A DNA stretch of 64,000 nucleotides from Fodinicola acaciae (GCF_010993745.1 NZ_WOTN01000002.1:2108001-2172000), one strand, 5' to 3'; shown: positions 7,323 to 16,915, numbered from the stretch's first letter. Notes: generated from the sequence alone by a model not told the origin. Numbers and translations are program-made.

Positions 7323-9820
7323 ACCTCCGGCGCCCCAGCCACAAACCGAACCCGGGCCGACTATTCCATCGGTTCGGGGCGTTGGCTCTGCGGTTGGTCG
7401 ACCGATCTGGACCAAGGATGCCGGCGAGATCGGAACGCGTGCTCACGCCGAGTTTCGTGTACGTGGTGTAGGGGTGGTTTTCCACCGTACGGCGGGAAAG
7501 TCCAAGGCGTTCGGCGATCAGCTGGTTGCTGAGGCCACCGGCCGCGAGCTCGGCGATCTGGCGTTCTCGGGAGGTGAGCTCCGGGGTGACCAGTCCGGCT
7601 AGCGCCGGGGTACGAACGCCAGGACAGTGGCGCAGCCGCTCAGCGGCCTGAGCGCTCGCCACGCGCGATCTCACGGCGGCTCCGGCGGCCTTGAATGCCA
7701 ACGCGCCCTGCGTTGCGGCTTCCGCCGAGTAGAGCCACATATGCAGCTCGGCGAAATCATCGGCGACCGCGGTGAGGGCCGTGCCGTCGGCGTCAGCCAA
7801 CGCCTGTGCGTGCCGCGCGTACAACGACGCGCATTGTCCGCTCGTCGTGGATGCCAGTTCGGTGAGACGGCGGCGGGGCGTGTCCGGTCGGCCGAGGCGG
7901 ACGATGTCGTGCAGGCCGATCAGCTCGAAGGCGACCGCACCAAGATCGCGGATTCTGTCGGCGTTTTCACGGCATTGCCGTACGGCCGCGTCGATGTCGC
8001 CAGCTGCGGCCGATATCCAAGGATGGGCGATGTCGAGCCAAAACCGTGCGCTACCCCAGGCGTCTGGGGCGTGCTGGCCGGCCTCGGCGGTGAAGCTCCG
8101 GGCGCTGTCCACGTCGCCGAGCAGCGCGGCGGAATGTGCGGCCTCGGCGAAGCAGAACAACGAGGACGTGAACGGCCCGCCCGCACGACAGATTCGCAGG
8201 GCTGGTCCAAGGATCTCCAACGCCTGCTCGGCGCGGCCGCACATTCTGTGGCCCATCGCCGATGTGGCGGTCATCGAGACGACGCCCATGTTCCAGCCGT
8301 CCAGCCGCGCGATCTCAGCGGCCGAGATCCGTACGACCTCCTCAGGTCGACCCAGACGCAGCAACGTGAAGCAACGAGCCAGGTTGATCGCCAACGACCA
8401 CGGCATCGCCAATCCGCGTTCGGCAAGCACTTCTTCCACGGTGTGCAGCATCTGCAGCGCGCGCTCAGGATCACCGCCGAGCGACACCACGTCGGGGTAG
8501 ACGACCTGCACCTGGGTGCGCATCGGATCACGGTCGATGGTCTCGACGGATCGCTGTCCCGATTCGACTGCCGCGGTGACTCGGCCAGATGCTCGCGAAC
8601 AGTTCCTCGGCGGAGTCCGTACGCAGGTTGAAACCCAGGCTGTTGGCGACGACCGCGACCGCTGTCGCGCCACCTCCAGTGGTCAGCGCGTGCCGGCCGA
8701 TCCGGTACGCCAGCGCCGGATCGAAGGCACGATAGGCGTGGTTCGCAGCCTCGGCCAGCAACTCCGCAGGCGCATCGGCATTGCCGTCCAACAGCCACAC
8801 GGCGACTCGAAGCACGTCACCGGAGCGCCTCGCGCCAGCAGCCTGGACCGCGTCGGCAAGTGCGCGACGATGTCTGTCGACACGTATCCGGGACGCGCGC
8901 GTCCTGATTTGTTCGCCATAGAGCGGATGTCCGAGCCGCACTTCGATGCGTCGGCGATTTGCCGCTACGGCGATGAGGCCGCGCTCCTCCAAACTTTCCA
9001 GATCCCCGCCAGGCGCGATTTTCGACAGCATCGACATGCCGACCGGCTCTCCGTATGCCAGCACCTCCAGGACGTCACGGTCGGAGGATGAGAGCTCGCC
9101 AATCCTGGCAGCGACGATCTCCGCCAGCCCAGGTGTGACGGTCAGCGGACCGCACCAGCGCCATCTGCCGGAATCATGGCGCAGCGAACCAGCAGCCAGA
9201 CCGGATCGCAGGACTTCGCGTACGAACAGCGGATTGCCCCCGGTGACCGACAGGACAAAGGCCGCGGCGGCCGGATCCACCGGCCCGTCGAGCCGCCGCC
9301 GCATCAACTCGAGCACGTCGGCCTCGGCCAGCGGCGCCAGGTCGATCCTGCTGAGCTCGTCGCGCCACAAGAGGTTTTCCAGGTGACCGGAGGGTTCGCT
9401 CTCGCGGACACCGAGCAGGACGCCGCCCTGGCCATGCAGGACGATGTTTTCCACCACTGCCGCGGAAGTCTCGTCCAGCAGCGGCGCGTCGTCGACCGCG
9501 ACCACGAGCCGCCGTGGCCCGGCCACCCGCCGCAACGCCTCGGCGGCCAGTTGCAATGCCTGTCCGCTCTGGTCACCGAGTACGTCGTGCGGCAGCACCG
9601 AGGCGAACGCACCGAGCGGGACTTCCGCGGCCGCTCGTGTCCCGTACACCGCAACGGGCGCATAGCCGACGCGTCGGCAGTGGCGCACCGCCTCCGCGAT
9701 CAGCCGGCTCTTGCCGATGCCGGCCGGACCGAAGACGACCGCACCACCGCCGCGGAGGCTGCCAATCGCGGCAGAGATCTCCCGATCCCTGCCGACAAAA
9801 GGAAAAGACTTCCCCGTCAT
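7264..9820 (-). pseudogene. Frameshifted LuxR/LAL-type ATPase regulator
   Basis: A large ATP-binding LuxR regulator read in two frames. The 5' part (9820 to about 8600) has the Walker A GPAGIGKSRL, a Walker B-like LVVAVDDAPLL and an AAA/TPR-type middle ending ...AEELFASIW. The sequence then resumes in the next frame as RVTAAVESGQRSVETIDRD and runs to the HTH LTSRERQIAELAAGGLSNQL...RRTVENHPYTTYTKLGVST. One base inserted (or two lost) near 8600 explains the break. The helix after TVENH has Pro where Leu is usual, and the protein then reads about 50 residues into the repeat before stopping. This points to decay rather than a single sequencing error, though an error cannot be excluded. Confidence 0.8.
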
Positions 9821-9856
9821 GCGACGAGAATAGAGCAGCGGCTGCGGTTCGGGGTG

Positions 9857-10429
9857 TCAGACGCCGATCCGGCGGGTGGTGACGTGGGCGGCGAAGAGTG
9901 CGAAAGCGACCACCAACGGCGTTGTGGCCGGCAGGACGCTGCCGAGGAAGACCGCCATCACCACGAGAACGCAGAGGATCGCGGTGGCGGCGGCCGTACG
10001 TCGTTCCAACCGGACGGCGGTGCGAAGGCCGGCGATCCAGTGGCGGCCGTCGGTGCGGCCGACCTGGACGACCGTAAGTGCGGCGATTCCGATGACGTAC
10101 GCGGTCGCCAGGACGGTCACGGCGAGCGCGACCATGCCGCCGGGGACGATGCCGGCGGCGACGGCGCGTACGTCCAGAAACAGTGCAGTGGCGACGACAA
10201 AAGCGGCGACGGTGGCGCCGAGGCCGGGCAGCAGGCCGCGGCCGAACCAGCCGGCGATGGCGCGCGCCGACGGGAGCGAACGATGGTCGCACCAGTGTCG
10301 TACGGCCGCCGATCCGGCGCCGAGTGCGGCGCCGGCGGTCAGGATCGGCAACGACAGCAGCAAAACGACGAAGCCGATGATCGCCAGGTCACTGCCGGCG
10401 CGTACGACCTCTCGCCAGTCGGTCCGCAT
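9857..10429 (-). CDS. DUF624/YesL-type membrane protein
   Basis: A 190-residue membrane protein with about five hydrophobic segments (LAIIGFVVLLLSLPILTAGA, then VAAFVVATALFLDV, VALAVTVLATAYVIGIAAL, TAAATAILCVLVVMAVFLGS and LVVAFALFAAHV). The ending and position match the YesL/DUF624 family, which accompanies oligosaccharide ABC importers in Firmicutes and actinobacteria; its biochemical role is not known. It starts 5 bases after the stop of the second permease with AAGGGG as ribosome site, so it is the last gene of the LacI/ABC operon. Confidence 0.8.
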   Translation of the reverse strand: MRTDWREVVRAGSDLAIIGFVVLLLSLPILTAGAALGAGSAAVRHWCDHRSLPSARAIAGWFGRGLLPGLGATVAAFVVATALFLDVRAVAAGIVPGGMVALAVTVLATAYVIGIAALTVVQVGRTDGRHWIAGLRTAVRLERRTAAATAILCVLVVMAVFLGSVLPATTPLVVAFALFAAHVTTRRIGV

Positions 10430-10434
10430 GCAGG

Positions 10435-11292
10435 TCACCCCTTCAGGCCGCTGGTGTTGATGCCTTCCACCAACAATCGTTGGAAGGCCAGGAAAAACAG
10501 GAAGACCGGCAGCAGTGACAGCACGGCCATCGCGAACATCGGACCGATCTGGTTGGAGCCGGACGAGTCGAGGAACGTCCGCAATGCCACCGGGATCGTG
10601 TACGTCGTCGGATCGTTCAGATAGACGAGCTGTGTGAAGAAGTCGTTCCACGTCCAGATGAACGAGAAGATCGCCGTGGTGACCAGCGCTGGCCGGGACA
10701 GTGGCAGGATGACGTGCCGGAACACGCCGTAGGGACTGCAGCCGTCGATTTTCGCCGCGTCGTCGAGCTCACGCGGGATGCCGCGCATGAACTGCACCAT
10801 CAGGAACACGAAAAACGCCTCGGTGGCGAGCAGTTTCGGGATGACCAACGGCAACGGCGTGTTGATCCAGCCGAACGTGCGGAACAGCACGTATTGCGGC
10901 ACGATCAGCACGTGCTGCGGCAACAGCAGCGTGCCGATCATGATCGCGAACCACAGTCGCCGCAACGGAAACCGCAGCCGTGCCAGCGCGTACGCGGTGA
11001 CCAGGCAGGACGCCATGTTGGCGACCACCACGAGTGCCGCGATGAGCGTGCTGTTCACGAAAAACCGGTCGAAGGTGATGCCGGGCAGGCCGTTCCAGCC
11101 GTCCGCGAAGTTCTGCCAGGTGACCTGCTGCGGAAAGATCGACAGGTTGCTGCCGATCTCCTGCGGGGATTTCAGTGTGGTGCCGACCATCCACAGCAGC
11201 GGATAGAGCACGATCGCCAGAATCACCAGCAGGACGACGACACCGGCGATCCGGCGGACGCGCACGGCGGGACTCGCGGTCACGGCGGCCAT
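10435..11292 (-). CDS. Sugar ABC transporter permease (MalG type)
   Basis: A 285-residue inner-membrane permease of the carbohydrate CUT1 class. Six membrane segments are visible, beginning IAGVVVLLVILAIVLYPLLW. The cytoplasmic EAA loop that docks the ATPase reads ELDDAAKIDGCSPYGVFRHV, and the C-terminus VEGINTSGLKG is typical of MalG-type subunits. The ATG at 11292 overlaps the stop of the partner permease (TGATG). No ATPase gene is in this operon, so a shared MsiK-type ATPase encoded elsewhere is presumably used, as is usual in actinobacteria. Substrate unknown. Confidence 0.93.
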   Translation of the reverse strand: MAAVTASPAVRVRRIAGVVVLLVILAIVLYPLLWMVGTTLKSPQEIGSNLSIFPQQVTWQNFADGWNGLPGITFDRFFVNSTLIAALVVVANMASCLVTAYALARLRFPLRRLWFAIMIGTLLLPQHVLIVPQYVLFRTFGWINTPLPLVIPKLLATEAFFVFLMVQFMRGIPRELDDAAKIDGCSPYGVFRHVILPLSRPALVTTAIFSFIWTWNDFFTQLVYLNDPTTYTIPVALRTFLDSSGSNQIGPMFAMAVLSLLPVFLFFLAFQRLLVEGINTSGLKG

Positions 11293-12245
11293 CACTGCTC
11301 ACCCGCGTCGCTGTAGTGGACCCACATCCGGCCGGTGGAGAAGATGATCGCGGTGAGCAGGCCGATGGCGAGTACGAAGACCCAGGCCATCGCGGACGCG
11401 TATCCCATCTGGAAGTCACCGAATCCGCGCAGGTAAAGATAAAGCGTGTAGAGCATGGTCGAGTCGGTCGGTCCGCCGGTGCCGTTGCTGATCACGAACG
11501 CGGCGGTGAACCCCTGGAAACCGTGGATGAGTTCCAGCACCAGGTTGAAGAAAATCACCGGTGACAGGATCGGCAACGTGATGTTGACCAGCTGCCGCAG
11601 TCTGCCGGCGCCGTCCACGTCGGCGGCCTCGTAGAGGTCCTGCGGGATCTGTTTGAGACCTGCCAGGAAAATCACCATCGGCGCGCCGAACTGCCAGACC
11701 GCCAGCAGGACCAGCGTGCCGAGCGCGGTGTTCGGGTCGTTGACCCACGGCTCGCCGTGGATGCCGAAAATCCGCAGAAAAGCATTGAAAGCGCCACTGC
11801 CGCCAAACATCGCCTGCCAGACGATCGCCAGCGCGACGCTGCTGCCGAGCAGCGACGGCAGATAGAACAAGGCGCGGAAAATGCCGGTTCCGCGCCGTTT
11901 TCGGTTCAGCAACAACGCGACGCCGAGCGCGGCCGCGAGCTTGAGCGGCACCGAGATCACCGCGAAGAGTACGGTGACCACGACGGCGTGCCAGTATTGC
12001 GGGTCGCCGGTGAACATCCGTTTGTAGTTGGCGAAACCGACCCAGTCCGGGCTGCCGAGCAGGTCGAAGTCGGTGAAGCTGAGATAGAGCGAGTAGAGCA
12101 TCGGGATCGCAGTGATAGCAAGCAAACCGAGCAGCCACGGCGACATGAAGACATAGCCGGCGATGGCCTCGCGGCGCGGCGGTTTCCGGCGCTTGGGCGG
12201 CGTACGCGGCGGCGCCGTCGGTGCGGGTGAGGTGGTGACAGCCAT
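11292..12245 (-). CDS. Sugar ABC transporter permease (MalF type)
   Basis: A 317-residue permease, partner of the MalG-type protein. A basic, Pro-rich N-terminal tail (TPPKRRKPPRREAIAGY) leads into the first membrane segment VFMSPWLLGLLAITAIPMLY. The motif YSLYLSFTDFDLLGSPDWVG is typical of CUT1 MalF subunits, and the EAA loop reads LYEAADVDGAGRLRQLVNIT. It lies 2 bases after the binding protein and overlaps the next permease by one base, so all are translated from one message. Confidence 0.93.
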   Translation of the reverse strand: MAVTTSPAPTAPPRTPPKRRKPPRREAIAGYVFMSPWLLGLLAITAIPMLYSLYLSFTDFDLLGSPDWVGFANYKRMFTGDPQYWHAVVVTVLFAVISVPLKLAAALGVALLLNRKRRGTGIFRALFYLPSLLGSSVALAIVWQAMFGGSGAFNAFLRIFGIHGEPWVNDPNTALGTLVLLAVWQFGAPMVIFLAGLKQIPQDLYEAADVDGAGRLRQLVNITLPILSPVIFFNLVLELIHGFQGFTAAFVISNGTGGPTDSTMLYTLYLYLRGFGDFQMGYASAMAWVFVLAIGLLTAIIFSTGRMWVHYSDAGEQ

Positions 12246-12247
12246 GG

Positions 12248-13543
12248 TCAGGTGCCGCCCAACGCCGCGGTCGCCTGTGGCACGAAGGCTTTCGCGGCCG
12301 CGGCCGGTGTCGCCTTGCCAAACTGGACGCTTTCGGCCGCCGTGGTGAGAAGCTTGCGCACCTGCACGTGACCTTTCGGCGGCGGTGGCGGAGTCGCGCT
12401 GAACTTCGAGGAAAGCGCTGTCTCGTATGCCACCGAGGTCTGCATCGCCTTGGTCAGCGACGGCGTGACGGCGGCGCGTACGCTCAGATTCGGCGCGAGG
12501 CCGCGCTCGGCGCCGAGGATCTTTCCGGCCTCCGGGTCGTTCACCAGGAAGTTGATGACGTCCAGCGCCTGCTCCTGGTATTTCGATCCACTGTAGACAG
12601 ACCAGTACATCGACGACCTGGCCCACGCCGCGGTGAGCGGACCGGCCACCGGCACCAGTCCCAGCTCGTGGTCGGTCGACTTGCTGACCTCCTCCAGCTG
12701 GTTGGACCACAGATACATGACCGCGCCCTGTTTGGTGGAGATCAGCGACTTGCTGATGTCGCCCGCGTTGCCGACGTGCGTGATGTCGGCGGTCGGCGTG
12801 GCTTTCTTGGCGTTGACCCAAAACTGGAACCACTCGGTCAGATCGTCGGCGGTGTAGCCGAGTTTCGTGCCGTTGTAGGTGTCCTTTCCGCGCTGGCGCA
12901 GCCACATCTGCAGCGCCGGATACTGCGCGGCCATGTCCTGCAGGCCATAGACCTTGCCGCCGCTCTTGGCGGTGACCTGCGTCCCCCAGGCGACCAGGTC
13001 CTCCCAGCTCATGCCCTCCTTGAGATCGGGCATGCCGTATTGCTTGGCGACCGTCTTGTCCCAGCACAGCGCGGCGGTGTTCTCGGCCGCCGGCAACGCC
13101 GGCAGCTTGCCGTCGATCCGGCCGGCCTGCTTGAGACCCGGGGAGAAACCGTCCAGCTTGACGCGCTTGCCGACGTACGAGTCCAGGCCGAGCGTCACGT
13201 GCCGGGTCGCGTACTGCGCGAGGCCGTCGTCGTCGATCTGGAAGATGTCCGGCGCGGTGTTTCCGGCCGCCATGGTGGAAAGCTTGTCGTAATAGCCGCT
13301 GTATCCCTGCCACTGCCGCTTGAACGTGACGTTGGGATGTTTCTTCGTGTAGAGATCGAGTACGGCGTTGGTGATCTTGGCGCGGGCAGCGCCGCCCCAC
13401 CAGTAGAAGGTCAGCGTGGCCTTTCCGTTTGACGAACCGGATCCGCAACCGGCGAGCACGGCCGGCAGTGCCGCGGCCGCGACGAGCAGTGATCTCCTGG
13501 CCACCCCGTGAGTCGTCGGCCGCGTGGTGCTTTCCGGTGACAT
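12248..13543 (-). CDS. Sugar ABC transporter substrate-binding lipoprotein
   Basis: A 431-residue extracellular solute-binding protein of family 1 (CUT1). The N-terminus has basic residues, a hydrophobic stretch and the lipobox VLAGC, so it is predicted to be lipid-anchored outside the membrane. The mature protein opens with ATLTFYWWGG, and APDIFQIDDDGLAQY is the usual early motif. ATG 13543 has AAGGAG eight bases upstream; the GTG at 13552 would overlap that site. It sits 5 bases after the LacI gene and is followed by two permeases. The sugar cannot be read from sequence. Confidence 0.92.
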   Translation of the reverse strand: MSPESTTRPTTHGVARRSLLVAAAALPAVLAGCGSGSSNGKATLTFYWWGGAARAKITNAVLDLYTKKHPNVTFKRQWQGYSGYYDKLSTMAAGNTAPDIFQIDDDGLAQYATRHVTLGLDSYVGKRVKLDGFSPGLKQAGRIDGKLPALPAAENTAALCWDKTVAKQYGMPDLKEGMSWEDLVAWGTQVTAKSGGKVYGLQDMAAQYPALQMWLRQRGKDTYNGTKLGYTADDLTEWFQFWVNAKKATPTADITHVGNAGDISKSLISTKQGAVMYLWSNQLEEVSKSTDHELGLVPVAGPLTAAWARSSMYWSVYSGSKYQEQALDVINFLVNDPEAGKILGAERGLAPNLSVRAAVTPSLTKAMQTSVAYETALSSKFSATPPPPPKGHVQVRKLLTTAAESVQFGKATPAAAAKAFVPQATAALGGT

Positions 13544-13548
13544 GTGGG

Positions 13549-14589
13549 TCACTCCTTCGGTTCGGCGGACGTGAGTGTCCGCGGAATGCGGGTCGGCCGG
13601 ACGACGCGGGGCGGGGCGGCCCGGCCGGTGGAATCACGGATCATCAACGTGGTCGGCAGCATCAGCTCGGCGGCGCCGAGCGCGCCGTCGGCCTCCTGCA
13701 ACAAAAGATCGACCGCGGCCCGGCCGGCCGACGCGGTCGGGTTGGCGACGGTGGTGAGTTTCGGCCGGATCAAACGACTTGCCGGAATGTCGTCGAAGCC
13801 GACGACGCTCACGTCGGCCGGCACGCGTACGCCGAGATGGTCCAGGCCCTCGATCAGGCCGATCGCCATCACGTCGTTGTACGCGAGGACCGCGGTCGCG
13901 CCGTCCTCGCACACCTGCCGCGCTCGGGTCGCGCCGCTGTCCGCGATCGGCGCGTTGGGGCCGAAAACCACGAGCCGCGCGCCGTTGCGGTCGGCGGTGG
14001 CGGCCGCGGCGCGGCGGATCTGGCCGCTGGTCCACGAGCCGCGCGGCCCGGTGAGCAACGCGAGCCGCCGGTGGCCGAGGCCGACCAGGTGCTCGACCGC
14101 CGCCTTCGCGCCGGCCGCCTCGTCCATCACCACCGCACGCAGGCCCGGCACCCGCCGGTTGATCGTCACCATCGGCACGTCCGCGCGCAGCCGGTCGATC
14201 TGCGCGTTGCTCATCCGCGGACTGCACAGCAGGATGCCGTCGACCTGTTTTGCCAGTGCCTGCACCAGTTCCGCCTCGATCAGCGGGTCCTCGTCGGTGT
14301 CGGCGACGAAAAGATGGTGGTCGCGAGCCATCGCCTGCTGCTCGGCGGCCTTGACCAGCGGCGGGAAGAACGGGTTGGCGATGTCCGCGACGATCAGGCC
14401 GAGATTGTGCGTACGGCCGGTGACCAGGGCGCGCGCAGCGCGGTTGGGTCGATAGCCGAGTTGCTCGGCCATCGCCAGCACGCGCCGTCGAGTATCGGAA
14501 TTGACCAGGTGTGGCGCGGAAAAAGTCCGCGAAACCGTGGACATGTGCAGACCGAGAGCGCGCGCGACATCACGGATCGTCGCGGACAT
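13549..14589 (-). CDS. LacI-family transcriptional regulator
   Basis: A 346-residue repressor. The HTH is at the very N-terminus (TIRDVARALGLHMSTVSRTF, where SxxTVSR normally reads V-S-x-x-TVSR), followed by the hinge ARALVTGRTHNLGLIV and a periplasmic-binding-protein-like sensor with ADIANPFFPPLVKAAE, VSVVGFDDIPAS and LTTVANP. It is the first gene of an operon with the binding protein, two permeases and DUF624. A LacI-type operator lies 43 bases upstream, so it is expected to repress its own operon until the transported sugar or a derivative binds. Confidence 0.93.
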   Translation of the reverse strand: MSATIRDVARALGLHMSTVSRTFSAPHLVNSDTRRRVLAMAEQLGYRPNRAARALVTGRTHNLGLIVADIANPFFPPLVKAAEQQAMARDHHLFVADTDEDPLIEAELVQALAKQVDGILLCSPRMSNAQIDRLRADVPMVTINRRVPGLRAVVMDEAAGAKAAVEHLVGLGHRRLALLTGPRGSWTSGQIRRAAAATADRNGARLVVFGPNAPIADSGATRARQVCEDGATAVLAYNDVMAIGLIEGLDHLGVRVPADVSVVGFDDIPASRLIRPKLTTVANPTASAGRAAVDLLLQEADGALGAAELMLPTTLMIRDSTGRAAPPRVVRPTRIPRTLTSAEPKE

Positions 14590-14631
14590 CCAAGCCTTCC
14601 TACGTGGCGTGGTTCACAGTGCCTCCATTAG

Positions 14632-14645
14632 TGCAAGCGCTTTCT
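14632..14645. promoter_or_regulatory. LacI-type operator upstream of sugar operon
   Basis: TGCAAGCGCTTTCT has the near-palindromic core AAGCGCTT with central CG, the standard LacI-family pattern. It lies 43 bases upstream of the LacI start in the 302-base gap between this operon and the divergent acetyltransferase. The rest of the gap shows no gene. Confidence 0.8.
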
Positions 14646-14891
14646 ATGAAGTCAAACCGGCCGTCCGCATGCGGTCACAGGCCGCGAGTTTTGGCCGTTT
14701 TTCAACGCTTACGAAGGTAAGCCACGCGGCTGTCGACGGCGCCGCGGCGGCCGCGCAAACGTGGGATGACAGCAAACCTTTGCAATGGCCAGTCCGGCAG
14801 GAATGCCGGAATGGTCGTCGAAACGGTCGAAAAGCAGGGGCCGCGGCAATCCGGTTGCCGAGTCGGCCGGCCGTACGGCAGGTTGGGCGCC

Positions 14892-15380
14892 ATGATGATC
14901 AGGGTGGCCACACCGCGGGACTGGCCGGCGATCTGGACGTTCATGCGCGAGATCGCGGCGGCCGGCGAGACGTTTTCCTGGGACCGGGACATTTCCGAGG
15001 AACGGGCGCGAGAGCGCTGGATGGGTGAGCTGCCACGCCGCACGGTCGTGGCCGTCGACGACGACGGCGCGGTCGTCGGGTCGGCAGTTTCCGGACCCAA
15101 CCACGAAGGGCCGGCCGCGCACATCGCGACGGCCAGTTTCATGGTGGATCCTGGCAAATCCGGCCGCGGCGCCGGCCGTGCGCTCGGTGAGCACGTGCTC
15201 GCGCAGGCCAGGGCCGATGGTTTTCGTGGCATGCAGTTCAACGCGGTGGTCGACAGCAACACCAGGGCGGTGAACCTCTGGCATTCACTGGGTTTCACCA
15301 CGATGACGGTGATCCCGGAGGCCTTCCACCATCCGGCCAAAGGTTATGTCGGCCTGCACATCATGTTTCAGGCTTTCTAG
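14892..15380 (+). CDS. GNAT-family N-acetyltransferase
   Basis: A 162-residue single-domain acetyltransferase. Motif A, the acetyl-CoA pyrophosphate loop, is seen as SFMVDPGKSGRGAGRALGEH (R/QxxGxG/A = SGRGAG, residues about 88-102), followed by LAQARADGFRGMQFNAVVDS and a terminal NLWHSLGFTT strand/helix. Substrate unknown; the family acetylates amines of small molecules or proteins. Two consecutive ATG codons (14892, 14895) are possible starts with no strong ribosome site. It is followed by a 650-base non-coding stretch filled with repeats. Confidence 0.85.
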   Translation: MMIRVATPRDWPAIWTFMREIAAAGETFSWDRDISEERARERWMGELPRRTVVAVDDDGAVVGSAVSGPNHEGPAAHIATASFMVDPGKSGRGAGRALGEHVLAQARADGFRGMQFNAVVDSNTRAVNLWHSLGFTTMTVIPEAFHHPAKGYVGLHIMFQAF

Positions 15381-15506
15381 GTGATGTGTTCCAGGGATGG
15401 TTCAGCGGGCCGGGGGTAACGAGCAAGCCTAGGCCTACCTGAGTTACGACAGCATGCTTGCTCAGTCGCCCCGTTGCGGGGAATGGCGGTCATGTGGGTG
15501 CGTCGT

Positions 15507-15704
15507 CATGTTTGTTGCGTTGGGTGGTTGGTTTTTTCGCCTGCGCGGCGGGCGCTCCTGCGCGGAGGGCGACCTCAAGGGAGGGGCGCGTGGATGCCAA
15601 TCGGTGTGCATGGGGGTGGGGGTTTGTGGGCGGGGCTGGGTTTTCCGGGCAAGCCAGGTCACGTATGGGAAGCAACCCGTCGGTCTGGACGCCATCACAG
15701 CGTC
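15507..15704 (+). repeat. 198-bp module shared with 56123-56320 (inverted)
   Basis: This G-rich module runs from CATGTTTGTTGCGTTGGGTG to CGCCATCACAGCGTC. It is almost identical to the reverse complement of 56123-56320, including 60 consecutive identical bases (15554-15613). No convincing gene is present: short frames exist on both strands, but none has a start with a ribosome site. Downstream, about 15711-15760 is also weakly similar to the sequence flanking the other copy. Confidence 0.85.
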
Positions 15705-15737
15705 CGTGGTGGTGCTGGTGTGGCTACTGTGGCTGGC

Positions 15738-15798
15738 GATGCCCGTGAGGCGGCTCGGCTGCGTAATACTTGTTAAACAAGACATCAAAACGGGCATC
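15738..15798. terminator. Hairpin between repeat modules
   Basis: GATGCCCGT (15738-15746) pairs perfectly with ACGGGCATC (15790-15798). Inside the loop is a second small palindrome, CTTGTTAAACAAG. It could terminate transcription from the acetyltransferase, although it lies about 360 bases after that stop, or it may simply be part of the repeat structure. Confidence 0.5.
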
Positions 15799-15817
15799 TA
15801 GGCCGGGCCGGCAGCCA

Positions 15818-16022
15818 CATCAGCATTACTGGCCTCAGCAGTCACAACCGTCACAGCGACTGGTGGTCGCGCAGGCGTGAAAGCCTTGTTTCTTGCATCT
15901 AACGCCAGTAGATCGACATTCATGCCATCCGAAAACCCTGCAAGGCAGACATTTAGCGATACACGGGCAGGTGGGTCTCGCGTAGTGGTACTTCCCGCCG
16001 CCTACCAGGGCGCCGTGGAACG
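15818..16022 (-). repeat. Dispersed intergenic repeat, copy B
   Basis: Reverse-strand landmarks are GCTAAATGTCTGCCTTGCAG, ATGAATGTCGATCTACTGGC and GCAAGAAACAAGGCTTTCAC, then the module whose forward strand reads CAGCATTACTGGCCTCAGCA. It matches copies A and C, and one frame reads SLNVCLAGFSDGMNVDLLAL. The copy ends about 9 bases from the stop of the LLM gene, on the same strand as that gene. No intact gene can be supported. Confidence 0.75.
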
Positions 16023-16030
16023 CCAATAGA

Positions 16031-16915
16031 TCATCTGGTCTGCAGCGGCATCAGCTCGGCGACGAAGGCGTCCAGGAATTCGCCGTACGATCCGCTGACG
16101 GAGGCCGGGCGTACGACGAATTTCGTCAGTCCGGCCTCGACGTATGCGTCGATCATCCGGCGCGCGTCCGACCAGCCGTCGGCGACCAGCTCGGCCGGGT
16201 CGACAGTGGGACGGCGTTCGCGTGCGAGCGCCACCAACTCCGGTGGCAGGCCGTCGGTCGCGACCGCCAGGCTGATGCCGTAATGATCGTCCTCGATCTT
16301 GCGGTCGGCCTCGGCCGCCGCGGCGGCGATCGTCTCGCGACCGTGCCGAGCCTCGGCCGGAGTGATGAAGCTGGCCAGCCAGCCGTCGGCGTAACGACCG
16401 GCGCGGCGCAGCCCGGCCGGCGCGAAGCCGGACAGCCAGATGTCGAGTGGTTTGGTGGGCTTTGGGCCGATTGTCAGGTTGGCGAACCGGAAGAACTCGC
16501 CGTCGAAACTGACGTCGTCCTCGCGGAGCAGCAGCCGCAACGCGCGCAGTGCCTCGTCGAAGACGGCGGCGCGCGGTCCCGGCACTGGAAACAGGTCACG
16601 CTCCTGCGGCCGGCCGGGCCGCAGTCCGAACGCCGGCAGTACGCGACCGGGTGCCAGGCCGGCGAGCGACACCAACTCCTTGGCGACCAGTGCCGGATGC
16701 CGGCCGGGCAGGATCGCCACGCCGGTGCCGACCTTCAGATGACTGGTGCGCGCGAGCGCGTACGTCATGCCGACGACCGGGTCGACCTGTGGCGCGGAAA
16801 CGACCTCGGACAGCCACAGTGAGTCGACGCCGGCCTTCTCCAAGCTGTCGACGACATCGGCGTACTCGGCGGGACCGACCGCGGCGCCGAGTCCGACACC
16901 AATTCGAATCTTCAT
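16031..16915 (-). CDS. LLM-class F420-dependent oxidoreductase
   Basis: A 294-residue luciferase-like TIM-barrel protein (KIRIGVGLGAAVGPAEYADV, DSLWLSEVVSAPQVDPVVGM). It shows the family block HLKVGTGVAILPGRHPALVA and the later LDIWLSGFAPAGLRRAGRYA. Actinobacterial members use reduced coenzyme F420, and LLM proteins with this pattern act on unknown small substrates. ATG 16915 is preferred because the mature barrel begins at once. No clear ribosome site is seen and an upstream GTG (16930) is possible. It stands alone, divergent from the unknown gene at 17057, with repeat copy B at its 3' end. Confidence 0.88.
   Translation of the reverse strand: MKIRIGVGLGAAVGPAEYADVVDSLEKAGVDSLWLSEVVSAPQVDPVVGMTYALARTSHLKVGTGVAILPGRHPALVAKELVSLAGLAPGRVLPAFGLRPGRPQERDLFPVPGPRAAVFDEALRALRLLLREDDVSFDGEFFRFANLTIGPKPTKPLDIWLSGFAPAGLRRAGRYADGWLASFITPAEARHGRETIAAAAAEADRKIEDDHYGISLAVATDGLPPELVALARERRPTVDPAELVADGWSDARRMIDAYVEAGLTKFVVRPASVSGSYGEFLDAFVAELMPLQTR

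Noticed and set aside
15454-15801. Short forward and reverse reading frames in the 15.5-15.8 kb gap
   Set aside because: They coincide with the 198-bp repeat, lack ribosome sites and have no protein-like composition.
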